This document shows, piece by piece, positions 17,705 through 26,358 of a stretch of 64,000 bases of DNA. The notes under the pieces are model-generated. The model was not told the DNA's origin, did no database searches, and worked only from the letters and a program-made list of their open reading frames with translations. The stretch is from Roseinatronobacter thiooxidans (GTDB taxonomy: Bacteria; Pseudomonadota; Alphaproteobacteria; Rhodobacterales; Rhodobacteraceae), in NCBI RefSeq assembly GCF_001870675.1, contig NZ_MEHT01000009.1, positions 1 to 64,000 on the forward strand, given 5' to 3'. Positions within the stretch are counted from its first letter, which is position 1. Each line of letters begins with the position of its first letter. The translations under genes were made by a program, and so were the position numbers.

Positions 17705-19564
17705 TCAGAAATTCGCCTGAACCGCATCGATCATGGGCTGATCAATGCGGATCGGGGTGGATTGCCGCAGACTGGCCGAGAAATACCCGAACAGGTCTTG
17801 CGCGATGCTCTGCTCGATCTGCATTTCCAATGCCGCGCGCAGATCGGCCACATCTTCCAACATCAGATCGGGGCTGTTGATGGCGTGCAATTCAAGGATA
17901 TGGACGCGATTGCCCGTTTCAATGATGCGCACTTCGCCCTGTGTCATCTCGAATGTCGCCGCGACCAGATCGCGGGGCTGGTTGGGCATGATGTCGGTGC
18001 GCCGCAGCCCGTCGAACCGCACAGGCGCAATGGCCAGTTCGGGCGCATCGGCAGTATCGCCGCGCAGGGCGGCGGCATGCTGTTCGGCTTGCGCGCGCAG
18101 TCCTTCCAGAATCCGTTCATTCTGCCAATCCGTGATCACTTGTGTCTCGATCTCGGGCAGGGGGCTGGGGGTTGCAGGCAGGACTTCGAGGAATTCCAAC
18201 GCGAACATGCCACCATCCTGCATGAACCTGATTTCAGGGAAATCCCCGTCGCGCAGCGCCTGTGCCGCATCACGGAAGCTTTCATAGGCGGCAATGCCGT
18301 CTGTCACACCGGGGCGCCAGTCGATCTGGCCCGTCTGCATGTTTGTTTCCTGGCCCAGTTGTTCAACTGTAGCCCCGCCCGCCAGCAAATCCTCATACAG
18401 GTCGAAATCATCCGACAAGGTGCGGCGCGCAAGATCGGCAAGTTGCTCGTCGCGCAGCTGGTCGCGCGCGTCCTCGAAACTGACCTCTTGCGCCGACAGA
18501 ATTGCATTCATGCGAAAGATGGCTGGCCCAAGCGAGGTTTCGGCAGGGCCTGCCACACCGGGGGCTGCCAGTTCAAACACCAGATCACCGGCTGCGCCAA
18601 GCTGGGCGCGGGTGACATCGCCCATATCGGTATCTTCCAGATCCAACCCGCGTTCTGCAACAAGCCCCTCAAAGGTTATGTCACCCGCAGTGATGCGGGC
18701 AATCGCTGCCTCGGCGCTGTCGAGATCGGAAAACACCAAGCGTTCCACCAACCGCCGCTCTGGCTGCGAAAACTGCGCGCGGCGCGCGTCATAGGCTTCG
18801 CGCAAGATCGCCTCATCGACTTCGATTGTGTCGATAACCATTTCAGGCGTGATCCAAGCATAGCTGATGCGCTTGCCCTCGGGCTGGGTGTAGCGGTCCA
18901 GATTGGCATCATAGAAGCTTTGCAAGGTTGTGGCATCGGGGCGGCCCACAGGTTCGGGCAATGCCTCCGACGTTAGGCTCAAGACCGTCACATCACGGGT
19001 CTGAGCCTGAAACTCCAGCAGGGGGGAGACAATCTGGTCGGGCGCGGCAGCCCCGCTGATAACAGACAACTGCATGATGCTGCGCGCCACGTCATCGCGG
19101 ATCGAGGTTTCAAACTCTGCCTCGTTCATGCCTGCGTTTTGCAGCGCAAAACGATAGGCTTCGCGGTCGATAGTCCCATCCAGCCCCTGAAACGCGCCAA
19201 TCTGCAAGATTTCGCGCTGAACTGTCATATCGCCTGCCGAAACACCAAGGCGCGCGGCCTCGTTATCCAGAACCGAGCTGTTCACCAGCTGTTCCAACAC
19301 TCTCTGGTCCAGCCCGAACAGACGCGCCTGTTCCATCGTCAGCGCCTGACCTACCTGTGATTGCAGCGCGCGCATTTCGTTTTGCAGTGCGCGGGCATAG
19401 GTATTGGCAGAGATGTTTCGATCCCCGACAGTGGCCACATTCTGCGACCGTCCGCCGAACCCTTCAACCCCAAACCCCAAAAGGCTAAGCGCAAGCAGGG
19501 CCATCAGAAAACCTGCGGCAATGTTCTTGGCGCTCATTTTCTTCTTCGGTTGTGTCTTGGCCAT
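17705..19564 (-). CDS. PpiD-like membrane-anchored peptidylprolyl isomerase/chaperone
   Basis: 619 residues. One N-terminal membrane helix (residues ~13-32, NIAAGFLMALLALSLLGFGV) is followed by a SurA-N/PpiD chaperone region (~40-190: FGLDQRVLEQLVNSSVL) and a parvulin-like region (~250-360, diverged), with a long periplasmic tail. It should help outer-membrane and periplasmic proteins fold as they leave SecYEG. Parvulin signature residues are weak, so it may act as a holdase more than an isomerase. Transcribed into trpE. Confidence 0.82.
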   Translation of the reverse strand: MAKTQPKKKMSAKNIAAGFLMALLALSLLGFGVEGFGGRSQNVATVGDRNISANTYARALQNEMRALQSQVGQALTMEQARLFGLDQRVLEQLVNSSVLDNEAARLGVSAGDMTVQREILQIGAFQGLDGTIDREAYRFALQNAGMNEAEFETSIRDDVARSIMQLSVISGAAAPDQIVSPLLEFQAQTRDVTVLSLTSEALPEPVGRPDATTLQSFYDANLDRYTQPEGKRISYAWITPEMVIDTIEVDEAILREAYDARRAQFSQPERRLVERLVFSDLDSAEAAIARITAGDITFEGLVAERGLDLEDTDMGDVTRAQLGAAGDLVFELAAPGVAGPAETSLGPAIFRMNAILSAQEVSFEDARDQLRDEQLADLARRTLSDDFDLYEDLLAGGATVEQLGQETNMQTGQIDWRPGVTDGIAAYESFRDAAQALRDGDFPEIRFMQDGGMFALEFLEVLPATPSPLPEIETQVITDWQNERILEGLRAQAEQHAAALRGDTADAPELAIAPVRFDGLRRTDIMPNQPRDLVAATFEMTQGEVRIIETGNRVHILELHAINSPDLMLEDVADLRAALEMQIEQSIAQDLFGYFSASLRQSTPIRIDQPMIDAVQANF

Positions 19565-19801
19565 GCCATCTCTCTTATATGTCGTGATCAGGAAAATCTG
19601 TCTGTGTGTGTATGCAAAGGCACGGGCGGGGGCAAGCGGTCACGGGTCAAGTTTTGCGCAGTGGGCTATGTGCCTGTCATATTGTTGCGCTGCAAGATCA
19701 AGTCATTCTGCGTGGTTTCACCGCCAAGACAGGCGATTGACTGCCAAGTGCTGACGCATAAGTAGATTGATGTTGCGCGCGCCGCGTGGCAAAGCGCGGG
19801 A

Positions 19802-20578
19802 ATGCTGTCTTATCAACATAGTTATCACGCCGGAAATCTGGCAGATGTTCACAAACACGCGCTTCTGGCGTGGGTCTTGGCCTATATGACAGCCAAAGAC
19901 AAACCGATCAGCTATATTGAAACCCATGCGGGGCGCGGCCTTTATGCGCTGGATGCAGCCGAGGCGCAAAAAACGGGCGAGGCGGCGGCAGGTATTTTGC
20001 GCGCGGCACGCCTTTTTGGCGATGACCACCCCTATGGCCGTGTTCTGGCGCAGGTGCGCGCGCAGCATGGCGCCATGGCCTATCCCGGATCACCTGTGAT
20101 TGCCGCCAGTTTGTTGCGGTTGCAAGACAGTCTGACGCTGGCCGAATTGCACCCGCAGGAATACAACGCCTTGCGCAGCACGATGGCAGGGTCGGGGGCA
20201 TCGGTGCAGCGCCGCGACGGGTTCGATCTGGCGCAGTCAATCTGCCCGCCGACCCCGCGCCGTGGCGTCATGATGATCGATCCGTCATACGAGGTGAAGG
20301 CGGACTACACCACTTTGCCGGGTTTTGTGACCGGCATCCGCCGCAAATGGAATGTCGGCATCATCCTGCTGTGGTATCCGGTTCTGAGTGCGGGCCTGCA
20401 CCGCCAGATGGTGACGCAGATTTGCGCGGACCACCCGGACGCAGTTGTTCTGGAAACCGCTTTTCCCCCTATCCGAGAAGGGCACCGCATGACCGGATCG
20501 GGGCTGGTGGTGCTGAACCCGCCTTGGGGTCTGGCAGAGGAAGGCGCGCGTGTAGATGGTTTTATCCGCGCACTATAA
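19802..20578 (+). CDS. rlmJ: 23S rRNA (adenine-2030-N6)-methyltransferase RlmJ
   Basis: 258 residues. The N-terminus LSYQHSYHAGNLADVHKH is the RlmJ hallmark. ETHAGRGLY resembles the SAM motif and MIDPSYEVKADY supplies a D-P-x-Y catalytic motif of N6-adenine methyltransferases. It methylates A2030 of 23S rRNA. Preceded by a 237-bp spacer (19565-19801) shared with the divergent ppiD-like gene, in which I see no clear site. Converges with msrQ. Confidence 0.92.
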   Translation: MLSYQHSYHAGNLADVHKHALLAWVLAYMTAKDKPISYIETHAGRGLYALDAAEAQKTGEAAAGILRAARLFGDDHPYGRVLAQVRAQHGAMAYPGSPVIAASLLRLQDSLTLAELHPQEYNALRSTMAGSGASVQRRDGFDLAQSICPPTPRRGVMMIDPSYEVKADYTTLPGFVTGIRRKWNVGIILLWYPVLSAGLHRQMVTQICADHPDAVVLETAFPPIREGHRMTGSGLVVLNPPWGLAEEGARVDGFIRAL

Positions 20579-20607
20579 GACGCTCTAAAATATTTATTAA
20601 CAATGCC

Positions 20608-21213
20608 TTAAGCGGCTTTCTTCATGTTCTTGCGGGCCGCATAAAGCCGCGAGGCCAGCAAGAACAGAATGGCCAGTGTTAACCCGATCACCAGCAGGTT
20701 TTGAAACCGCGATACGACCCATGTATGCGCAATCACCACCAGCGCTGTGGGCCAGACCAGCAGATGCAGCCGCTTCCACAGCCGGAACCCCAACAGCCGC
20801 GGCGCAATATCGACCGAAGTTACCGCCAGCGGCAGCATCAGCAGCAGGCCCGCGATCCCAAGTTTGACATGCAGCATCTTGCGCATCTCGGCCCATGCAA
20901 ATTCCAGAATGCCGCCCTGATCCAGCATCAGCCAGACAGCCGCATGGGCACTGGCATAAAGAAATGTCCACACCCCCAGCGGACGGCGCGCGGCATAAAG
21001 CGGGCGCCATGGCAGAAGCGATTGCACAAACCCCAAGCCCAGCGTGGCCATCAGCAACAAAAGCGCAAACCGTCCGGTGCGATGCAACAGCACCTCATGG
21101 GGGACGACCCCCAACTGCCCCGTTTGCCAATGCCAGACCAGAACCAGCCCCGGCAGGGCACAGGCCAGCCAAAGCCCCCAGCGGATTACAGATGTCATGC
21201 GGCTGGCCTGCAT
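20608..21213 (-). CDS. msrQ: MsrQ, heme-binding membrane subunit of MsrPQ
   Basis: 201 residues, polytopic (about six helices) with histidines in helices such as LYASAHAAVWL and PTALVVIAHTWV that ligate heme in the ferric-reductase-like family. It passes electrons from the quinone pool to periplasmic MsrP. Its ATG overlaps the msrP stop codon by 1 bp, so the two are coupled. It may start at the second Met (residue 6). Confidence 0.93.
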   Translation of the reverse strand: MQASRMTSVIRWGLWLACALPGLVLVWHWQTGQLGVVPHEVLLHRTGRFALLLLMATLGLGFVQSLLPWRPLYAARRPLGVWTFLYASAHAAVWLMLDQGGILEFAWAEMRKMLHVKLGIAGLLLMLPLAVTSVDIAPRLLGFRLWKRLHLLVWPTALVVIAHTWVVSRFQNLLVIGLTLAILFLLASRLYAARKNMKKAA

Positions 21214-22136
21214 CAGTAATGGGTTTCCAGATCCATACCGGCATAAAGATCGGCCACCAAATCACCGTAGCCATTGAACATTTCTGTTCTGATGCGGGTG
21301 CCGTCATGCAAGCGCCGCTCGGTCGCCTGATGCCAGCGCGGATGGCGGACCGTAGGGTTTACATTAGCATAAAACCCGTATTCGCGGGGCGCTTTCTCGT
21401 GCCATGTCGGCATGGGTTGTTCCGCCAGCACCGAGATGCGCTTGATCGATTTGATCGATTTGAACCCGTATTTCCACGGCACCACCAGCCGGATGGGCGC
21501 GCCATTCTGGTTGGGCATCACCTCGCCATACATGCCAGCCGCCAGCAGCGTCAGCGGGTGGGTCGCCTCATCCAGACGCAGCGCCTCGACATAGGGCCAG
21601 TCCAGCAAACCTTGCGCCGCGCGCGGCATGATTGACGTGTCGTCAAACGCCTCGAACCGGACATAGCGCGCATCGGATTTGACGCCGACATGGGCCAGAA
21701 GGTCGGCCAGCGCAAAGCCGTTCCAAGGGATCACCATCGACCACGCCTCGACGCAGCGCAGGCGGTAGATGCGTTCTTCCAGCGGGAAACGCGCCAGCAG
21801 GTCTTCCATCGCAATCGGGCCGGGGTTGTCTACCAGCCCGTCAATCTCGATCGACCACGGGTTGGTTTGCAACGCATGCGCGTGTTGGCTGGGGTCGTCT
21901 TTGGCGGGGCCAAATTCGAAGAAATTACAATAGCCCGTTGCCACATCGAAAGAGGTCAGCGGTTCATCTGTGGAAAAAGGCCCCGGTGCCACCGCTGGCA
22001 GCGACTGGCCGCGCCCGGGTGTCGCATAGGCCAGCAAACCGGCCCCCATTCCCGCCAACAGATGGCGCCGGTTCAGAAAACTGGCCTGTGGCGTGATTTC
22101 GGATGATGCAGGGGTGGGGTAGGAAAAACGGGCCAT
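21213..22136 (-). CDS. msrP: MsrP, periplasmic methionine-sulfoxide reductase, molybdoenzyme
   Basis: 307 residues. A twin-arginine signal (NRRHLLAGMGAGLLAYA) precedes the mature enzyme. The Mo-ligating cysteine lies in YRLRCVEAWSMVIPW, and VVPWKYGFKSIKSI is the MsrP-family core. It repairs oxidised methionines of envelope proteins with molybdopterin made through moaD/moaE. The start at 22136 was preferred, because upstream in-frame sequence (to 22376) is atypical and overlaps the end of the importer operon. The 22137-22330 spacer shows no clear site. Confidence 0.95.
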   Translation of the reverse strand: MARFSYPTPASSEITPQASFLNRRHLLAGMGAGLLAYATPGRGQSLPAVAPGPFSTDEPLTSFDVATGYCNFFEFGPAKDDPSQHAHALQTNPWSIEIDGLVDNPGPIAMEDLLARFPLEERIYRLRCVEAWSMVIPWNGFALADLLAHVGVKSDARYVRFEAFDDTSIMPRAAQGLLDWPYVEALRLDEATHPLTLLAAGMYGEVMPNQNGAPIRLVVPWKYGFKSIKSIKRISVLAEQPMPTWHEKAPREYGFYANVNPTVRHPRWHQATERRLHDGTRIRTEMFNGYGDLVADLYAGMDLETHY

Positions 22137-22330
22137 TGGCGGGGCTTTGCTCCTTTTTGGGGGCAGATCTGGGAGTGCGCATCTGTCCTGCGTGCCGGTG
22201 TCCGAGTCGACCCAAGGCGTGACTGACAGATGTGCCGCGCGCCCACCCTCGCTGAAGGGGGGCTTGGCTGCATTGACCCAGATCAAGACGCTTCTTTTGC
22301 GCGCGCCTACTTGCTTTCGCGCCTTCGTTG

Positions 22331-23335
22331 CTAGATTTTTTCCGCTGCCGCGACTTCTGTCGCCAGCAAATGGCATGCGGCCCTGCCGGTGGCTGTGGTG
22401 AAATCGGGCGGGTTCTGAGCGCGGCAGATATCCATCACCTTGGGGCAGCGCGGGTGAAAAGTGCAGCCCGAGGGCGGGTTGATCGGGTTGGGAATTTCGC
22501 CTGTCACCGGCATCCGCCTGCGGCCAGACAGCGCCAGATCTGGCACCGCATCCAGCAGCATGCTGGTATAGGGGTGCTGGGGTTCGGTGAACAGGCGCTT
22601 GGAATCTGCCACCTCGACCAAGCGGCCCAGATACAACACGCCAATCCGGTTGGCCATATGGCGCACCACGCTTAAATCATGGCTTATCAACAGGTAAGTC
22701 AGGCCGAATTCATCCTGTAGATCGCGCATCAGGTTCAGGATTTGCGCCTGAACCGACACATCCAGCGCCGAGGTCGGCTCGTCACAGACAATGAATTCCG
22801 GCTTCGAGGACAGCGCGCGCGCAATCGCTATGCGCTGGCGCTGCCCGCCAGAGAATTCATGCGGGAATTTCGCACTATCTGCCGCCGACAGGCCCACCAG
22901 ATCCAGCAGCCGCCCGACTTCGTTGCCAATCTCTGCGCCGCGCAGCAGGCCAAAGGTGCGGATCGGTTCGGCAATAATATCGCCCACGCGCCAACGCGGG
23001 TTCAGGCTGGCAAACGGGTCTTGAAAGATCATCTGAAAGCGGCGGCGCAGGGTGCGCATGGCCGCGCCGGATGCGAAATCCATATCCTGCCCGTCAAACC
23101 GGATCACCCCTGCAGAGGGTTCCAGCAAGCCCACGATCATCTTGGCGATGGTCGATTTGCCCGAACCGGACTCGCCCACCAGCGCGAATGTCTCGCCACG
23201 CTTGATCTCGAAACTGGCCTGCTCTGCGGCGGTCAGGAATTGTTTATCCTCGCGCTCTAACACGCGGTTCAGCCAGGGTTTGGAGACATCGAACCGGCGC
23301 GTCAGCCCTTCGACAGACAGCAGGACATCAGCCAT
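22331..23335 (-). CDS. Oligo/dipeptide ABC transporter ATP-binding protein (DppF-like)
   Basis: 334 residues. Walker A GESGSGKST, signature FSGGQRQR, Walker B FIVCDEPTSALD and the C-terminal oligo_HPY extension with the cysteine cluster (GCTFHPRCP, ICRAQNPP) that binds a Fe-S cluster in related DppD. Energises peptide or related solute import. The start at 23335 overlaps the end of the preceding ATPase gene by 8 bp. Last gene of the five-gene importer operon. Confidence 0.9.
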   Translation of the reverse strand: MADVLLSVEGLTRRFDVSKPWLNRVLEREDKQFLTAAEQASFEIKRGETFALVGESGSGKSTIAKMIVGLLEPSAGVIRFDGQDMDFASGAAMRTLRRRFQMIFQDPFASLNPRWRVGDIIAEPIRTFGLLRGAEIGNEVGRLLDLVGLSAADSAKFPHEFSGGQRQRIAIARALSSKPEFIVCDEPTSALDVSVQAQILNLMRDLQDEFGLTYLLISHDLSVVRHMANRIGVLYLGRLVEVADSKRLFTEPQHPYTSMLLDAVPDLALSGRRRMPVTGEIPNPINPPSGCTFHPRCPKVMDICRAQNPPDFTTATGRAACHLLATEVAAAEKI

Positions 23336-24320
23336 GTGACACCTCTTTTTCTTGCGCGTCATACAGCCAGCAAGACACTTGCCGCCCATCGGGGCGCGCA
23401 ATCAGATCGGGCTGCTCGACAAAGCATTTGTCAAATGCTTTGGTGCAGCGCGGGTTAAAGGCGCAGCCCTGCGGGATGGCATTCAGACGCGGCATAGAGC
23501 CGGGAATCTGCGTCAGCCGCGCGGCGGTCTGGGTCAGCGTCGGGATCGACCCCATCAGGCCCGCTGTATAGGGGTGTTCGGCATTCTGGATCACATCGCG
23601 CACAGGCCCGATTTCGGCCAGACGCCCTGCATAGAGCACCGCTACACGGTCGGCGGTTTCGGCGATCACACCCATATCATGCGTGATCAGCATGACCGAT
23701 GCGCCCCGTTCGGCGCAGATTTCTTTCAGCACATCAATGATCTGGGCCTGCACCGACACATCCAGCGCAGTGGTGGGTTCATCCGCGATAACCAGTTCGG
23801 GTTCTGCAGCCAGCGCCAGCGCGATCACCACACGCTGGCGCATCCCGCCAGAGAAGTGGTGCGGGTAGTCGTCAATCCTGCGCGCGGCGGCGGGAATGCC
23901 CACACGGTCCAGCAGGGCAACTGCGCGGGTGCGGGCCTCTTTGTCGGACACGTCCATATGCGTGCGGATGGTTTCGATAAGTTGCTCGGCCACAGTATAA
24001 AGCGGGTTGAGGCTGGTTAACGGGTCTTGGAACACCATGCCAATCCGGCGGCCACGGATGCGCCGCATCTTCTCGCGCGGCAGGTTGTCAATGCGTTCCC
24101 CGCGCAGCCAGATTTCGCCCGATGCCACGCGCCCCGGTGGTTCCAGCAAGCCGATAATTGCGGCCCCCGTCAGCGACTTGCCCGCACCGGATTCGCCCAC
24201 CATGCCCAGAACCTCGCCCTCGGCTATGTCAAAGGACACATGGTCAAGCGCGCGCAGGGTGCCGCGGCGGGTGGGGAATTCCACCACCAGATCGCGGACA
24301 GAAAGAATTGGCGGTTTCAT
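23328..24320 (-). CDS. Oligo/dipeptide ABC transporter ATP-binding protein (DppD-like)
   Basis: 330 residues with Walker A GESGAGKSL, signature FSGGMRQR, Walker B LVIADEPTTALD, and the C-terminal peptide-transport extension (GCAFNPRC, KCFVEQPDL). Pairs with the DppF-like ATPase as a heterodimer. Starts on the last base of the permease gene upstream, indicating tight coupling. Confidence 0.9.
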   Translation of the reverse strand: MKPPILSVRDLVVEFPTRRGTLRALDHVSFDIAEGEVLGMVGESGAGKSLTGAAIIGLLEPPGRVASGEIWLRGERIDNLPREKMRRIRGRRIGMVFQDPLTSLNPLYTVAEQLIETIRTHMDVSDKEARTRAVALLDRVGIPAAARRIDDYPHHFSGGMRQRVVIALALAAEPELVIADEPTTALDVSVQAQIIDVLKEICAERGASVMLITHDMGVIAETADRVAVLYAGRLAEIGPVRDVIQNAEHPYTAGLMGSIPTLTQTAARLTQIPGSMPRLNAIPQGCAFNPRCTKAFDKCFVEQPDLIARPDGRQVSCWLYDAQEKEVSHG

Positions 24321-25261
24321 CAGCGCAACCTCGGGTTCAGGGCATCGCGCAGCCAGTCACCCAGCAGGTTGACCGACAGCGCCAGCGCCAGCAGCGTAAG
24401 GGACGGGAACAGCAAAATCCACCATTCACCCGAGAACAGAAACCCCTGGCCAATGCGGATCAGCGTGCCAAGGCTGGGCTGGGTGGAGGGCACACCGACC
24501 CCAAGGAAAGACAGCGTGGCTTCGGCAATGATCGCCAACGCAAGGCCAATCGTGGCAATCACCAGCACTGGCCCCATGACATTGGGCAGAATATGGCGGA
24601 TCAGAATCTTGGCAGGATGCGCGCCAATCACGCGGGCGGCCTGCACATATTCCTTGCTTTTCTCCACCATCGTGGCCCCGCGCACAACACGCGCATATTG
24701 CACCCATTCCGACAGGCCAATCGCCACGATCAGCACCCAGATCGCCATCGCCTCGCGGTAGGCGGGTGGGATGAAGCCGCGCGCAACGCCGAAGATCAGC
24801 AGCGCCAGCAGGATTGAAGGGAAGGTCAGCTGCACATCAGCCACCCGCATCAGCAGACTATCGATCCAGCCGCCGCGATAGCCCGCAATCAGCCCCAGGG
24901 TGATGCCCAGAACCATGGCAAAGGCCACCGCCATGAAGCCCACAAACAGCGAGATTCGCGCGCCATACAGGATGGTCGAGAAGACATCGCGGCCCTGATT
25001 GTCAGTGCCCAGCCAATAGGTGTTGCCGGTAAACTGGTTCGGTTCCATCGGGGGGGTGAAGCCGTCCATCAGGTTCAGCGTGGCGGGGTTGAACGGGTCG
25101 TGCGGGGCGATCCACGGCGCGAAGATGGCCGCCAGAATGATCAGCAGCGACACGGCCGCCGCGACAATCGCCAAGGGCGATTTGCGGAAGGAATAGGCAA
25201 TATCGCTATCCCACGCGCGCGCAAAGCGTCCGGGTTCGGGCTTTTTGATGATGTCACTCAT
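24320..25261 (-). CDS. Oligo/dipeptide ABC transporter permease (DppC-like)
   Basis: 313 residues, N-terminal helix near residues 25-45 (PLAIVAAAVSLLIILAAIFAP), then the binding-protein-dependent permease domain with the EAA loop (EYVQAARVIGAHPAKILIRHILPNV). The start ATG 25261 has a G-rich Shine-Dalgarno and is 13 bp from the previous stop. Partner of the DppB-like permease. Confidence 0.92.
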   Translation of the reverse strand: MSDIIKKPEPGRFARAWDSDIAYSFRKSPLAIVAAAVSLLIILAAIFAPWIAPHDPFNPATLNLMDGFTPPMEPNQFTGNTYWLGTDNQGRDVFSTILYGARISLFVGFMAVAFAMVLGITLGLIAGYRGGWIDSLLMRVADVQLTFPSILLALLIFGVARGFIPPAYREAMAIWVLIVAIGLSEWVQYARVVRGATMVEKSKEYVQAARVIGAHPAKILIRHILPNVMGPVLVIATIGLALAIIAEATLSFLGVGVPSTQPSLGTLIRIGQGFLFSGEWWILLFPSLTLLALALSVNLLGDWLRDALNPRLR

Positions 25262-25274
25262 GGTGGTTTCCCCC

Positions 25275-26261
25275 TTAGTGGCGCGCATTGGCCCGGTCCA
25301 CGCGCAGGCGCGGATCGACAGCATAATACAGCAGATCGACGATCAGGTTGATGACCACAAAGACCAGCGCGATCAGCATAAGGTAAGCGGCCATCACCGG
25401 CACATCGACGAAGCGGACCGAATTGATGAACAGCGCGCCAACACCGGGCCATTGAAACACCGTCTCGGTGATGATCGAGAAGGCAATGATACTGCCCATC
25501 TGCAAGCCGGTAATGGTGATAACGGGCACCAGCGTGTTTTTCAGCGCATGGCCGAAATTAACGGCGCGGTTTGACAGCCCGCGCGCGCGGGCGAATTTAA
25601 TGTAATCGGTGCGCAGCACTTCCAGCATCTCGGCGCGCACAAGGCGCATGATCAGCGTCATCTGGTACAGCCCCAGCGTGATCGCAGGCAGGATGAGAGA
25701 GGCGCGACCGGATTCGGTTAGCAACCCTGTGCGCCACCAATCGCCGATATACACTGTCTCGCCACGCCCGAAGGAGGGTAGCCATTGCAACTCGACCGCG
25801 AACACCCAGATCAGCAGCACACCGATCAGAAAGGTCGGCAGCGACACACCGATCAGCGAGACAGTCATGATCGTGCTGGATGCCCAGCCACCACGGCGCA
25901 GTGCGGTATACACGCCAAACCCAACCCCGAAAACAAAGGCCAGAATGCCAGAAACCAACGCCAGCTCCAACGTGGCAGGCAGGCGCGACAGGATCAGTTC
26001 CATCACCGGCTGTTGCAAGCGGTAAGAGATGCCAAAATCCCCCGTTGCGGCGCGGGCGACGAAATTCCAGAATTGTACAAGAAAGGGGTCATCCAGCCCC
26101 AAAGCGGCCCGCAATTCGGCGCGTTCGGCCAGCGTGGTTTCCTGACCCACCATAGAGGCGATGGGATCGCCCACAAAGCGAAACAGCGCGAAAGCCACCA
26201 GCGCCACAGTCAGCATGACGATGACGGACTGGACCAGACGGCGCAAAATAAAAGCAGTCAT
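25275..26261 (-). CDS. Oligo/dipeptide ABC transporter permease (DppB-like)
   Basis: 328 residues; N-terminal helix FILRRLVQSVIVMLTVALVAFALFRF-type start followed by a permease domain with EAA loop KFARARGLSNRAVNFGHALKN. AGGGGG six bases before ATG 26261 supports this start. Forms the channel with the DppC-like protein. Confidence 0.92.
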   Translation of the reverse strand: MTAFILRRLVQSVIVMLTVALVAFALFRFVGDPIASMVGQETTLAERAELRAALGLDDPFLVQFWNFVARAATGDFGISYRLQQPVMELILSRLPATLELALVSGILAFVFGVGFGVYTALRRGGWASSTIMTVSLIGVSLPTFLIGVLLIWVFAVELQWLPSFGRGETVYIGDWWRTGLLTESGRASLILPAITLGLYQMTLIMRLVRAEMLEVLRTDYIKFARARGLSNRAVNFGHALKNTLVPVITITGLQMGSIIAFSIITETVFQWPGVGALFINSVRFVDVPVMAAYLMLIALVFVVINLIVDLLYYAVDPRLRVDRANARH

Positions 26262-26358
26262 GCGGAACCCCCTGAAGGCTTGCAAGAATGGTCAGCATTC
26301 CTGCCCTAAAGCATGCCCGCGCGGCGTATCCCGCGCGGGCAGACAGGTCAAGGGCGGA

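Noticed and set aside
16544-18976. Very long open frame (810 codons) on the plus strand
   Set aside because: It lies wholly antisense to trpE and the PpiD-like gene, both of which carry strong family motifs; the plus-strand translation shows no domain and is rich in Arg, His and Gln, typical of antisense frames in G+C-rich DNA.
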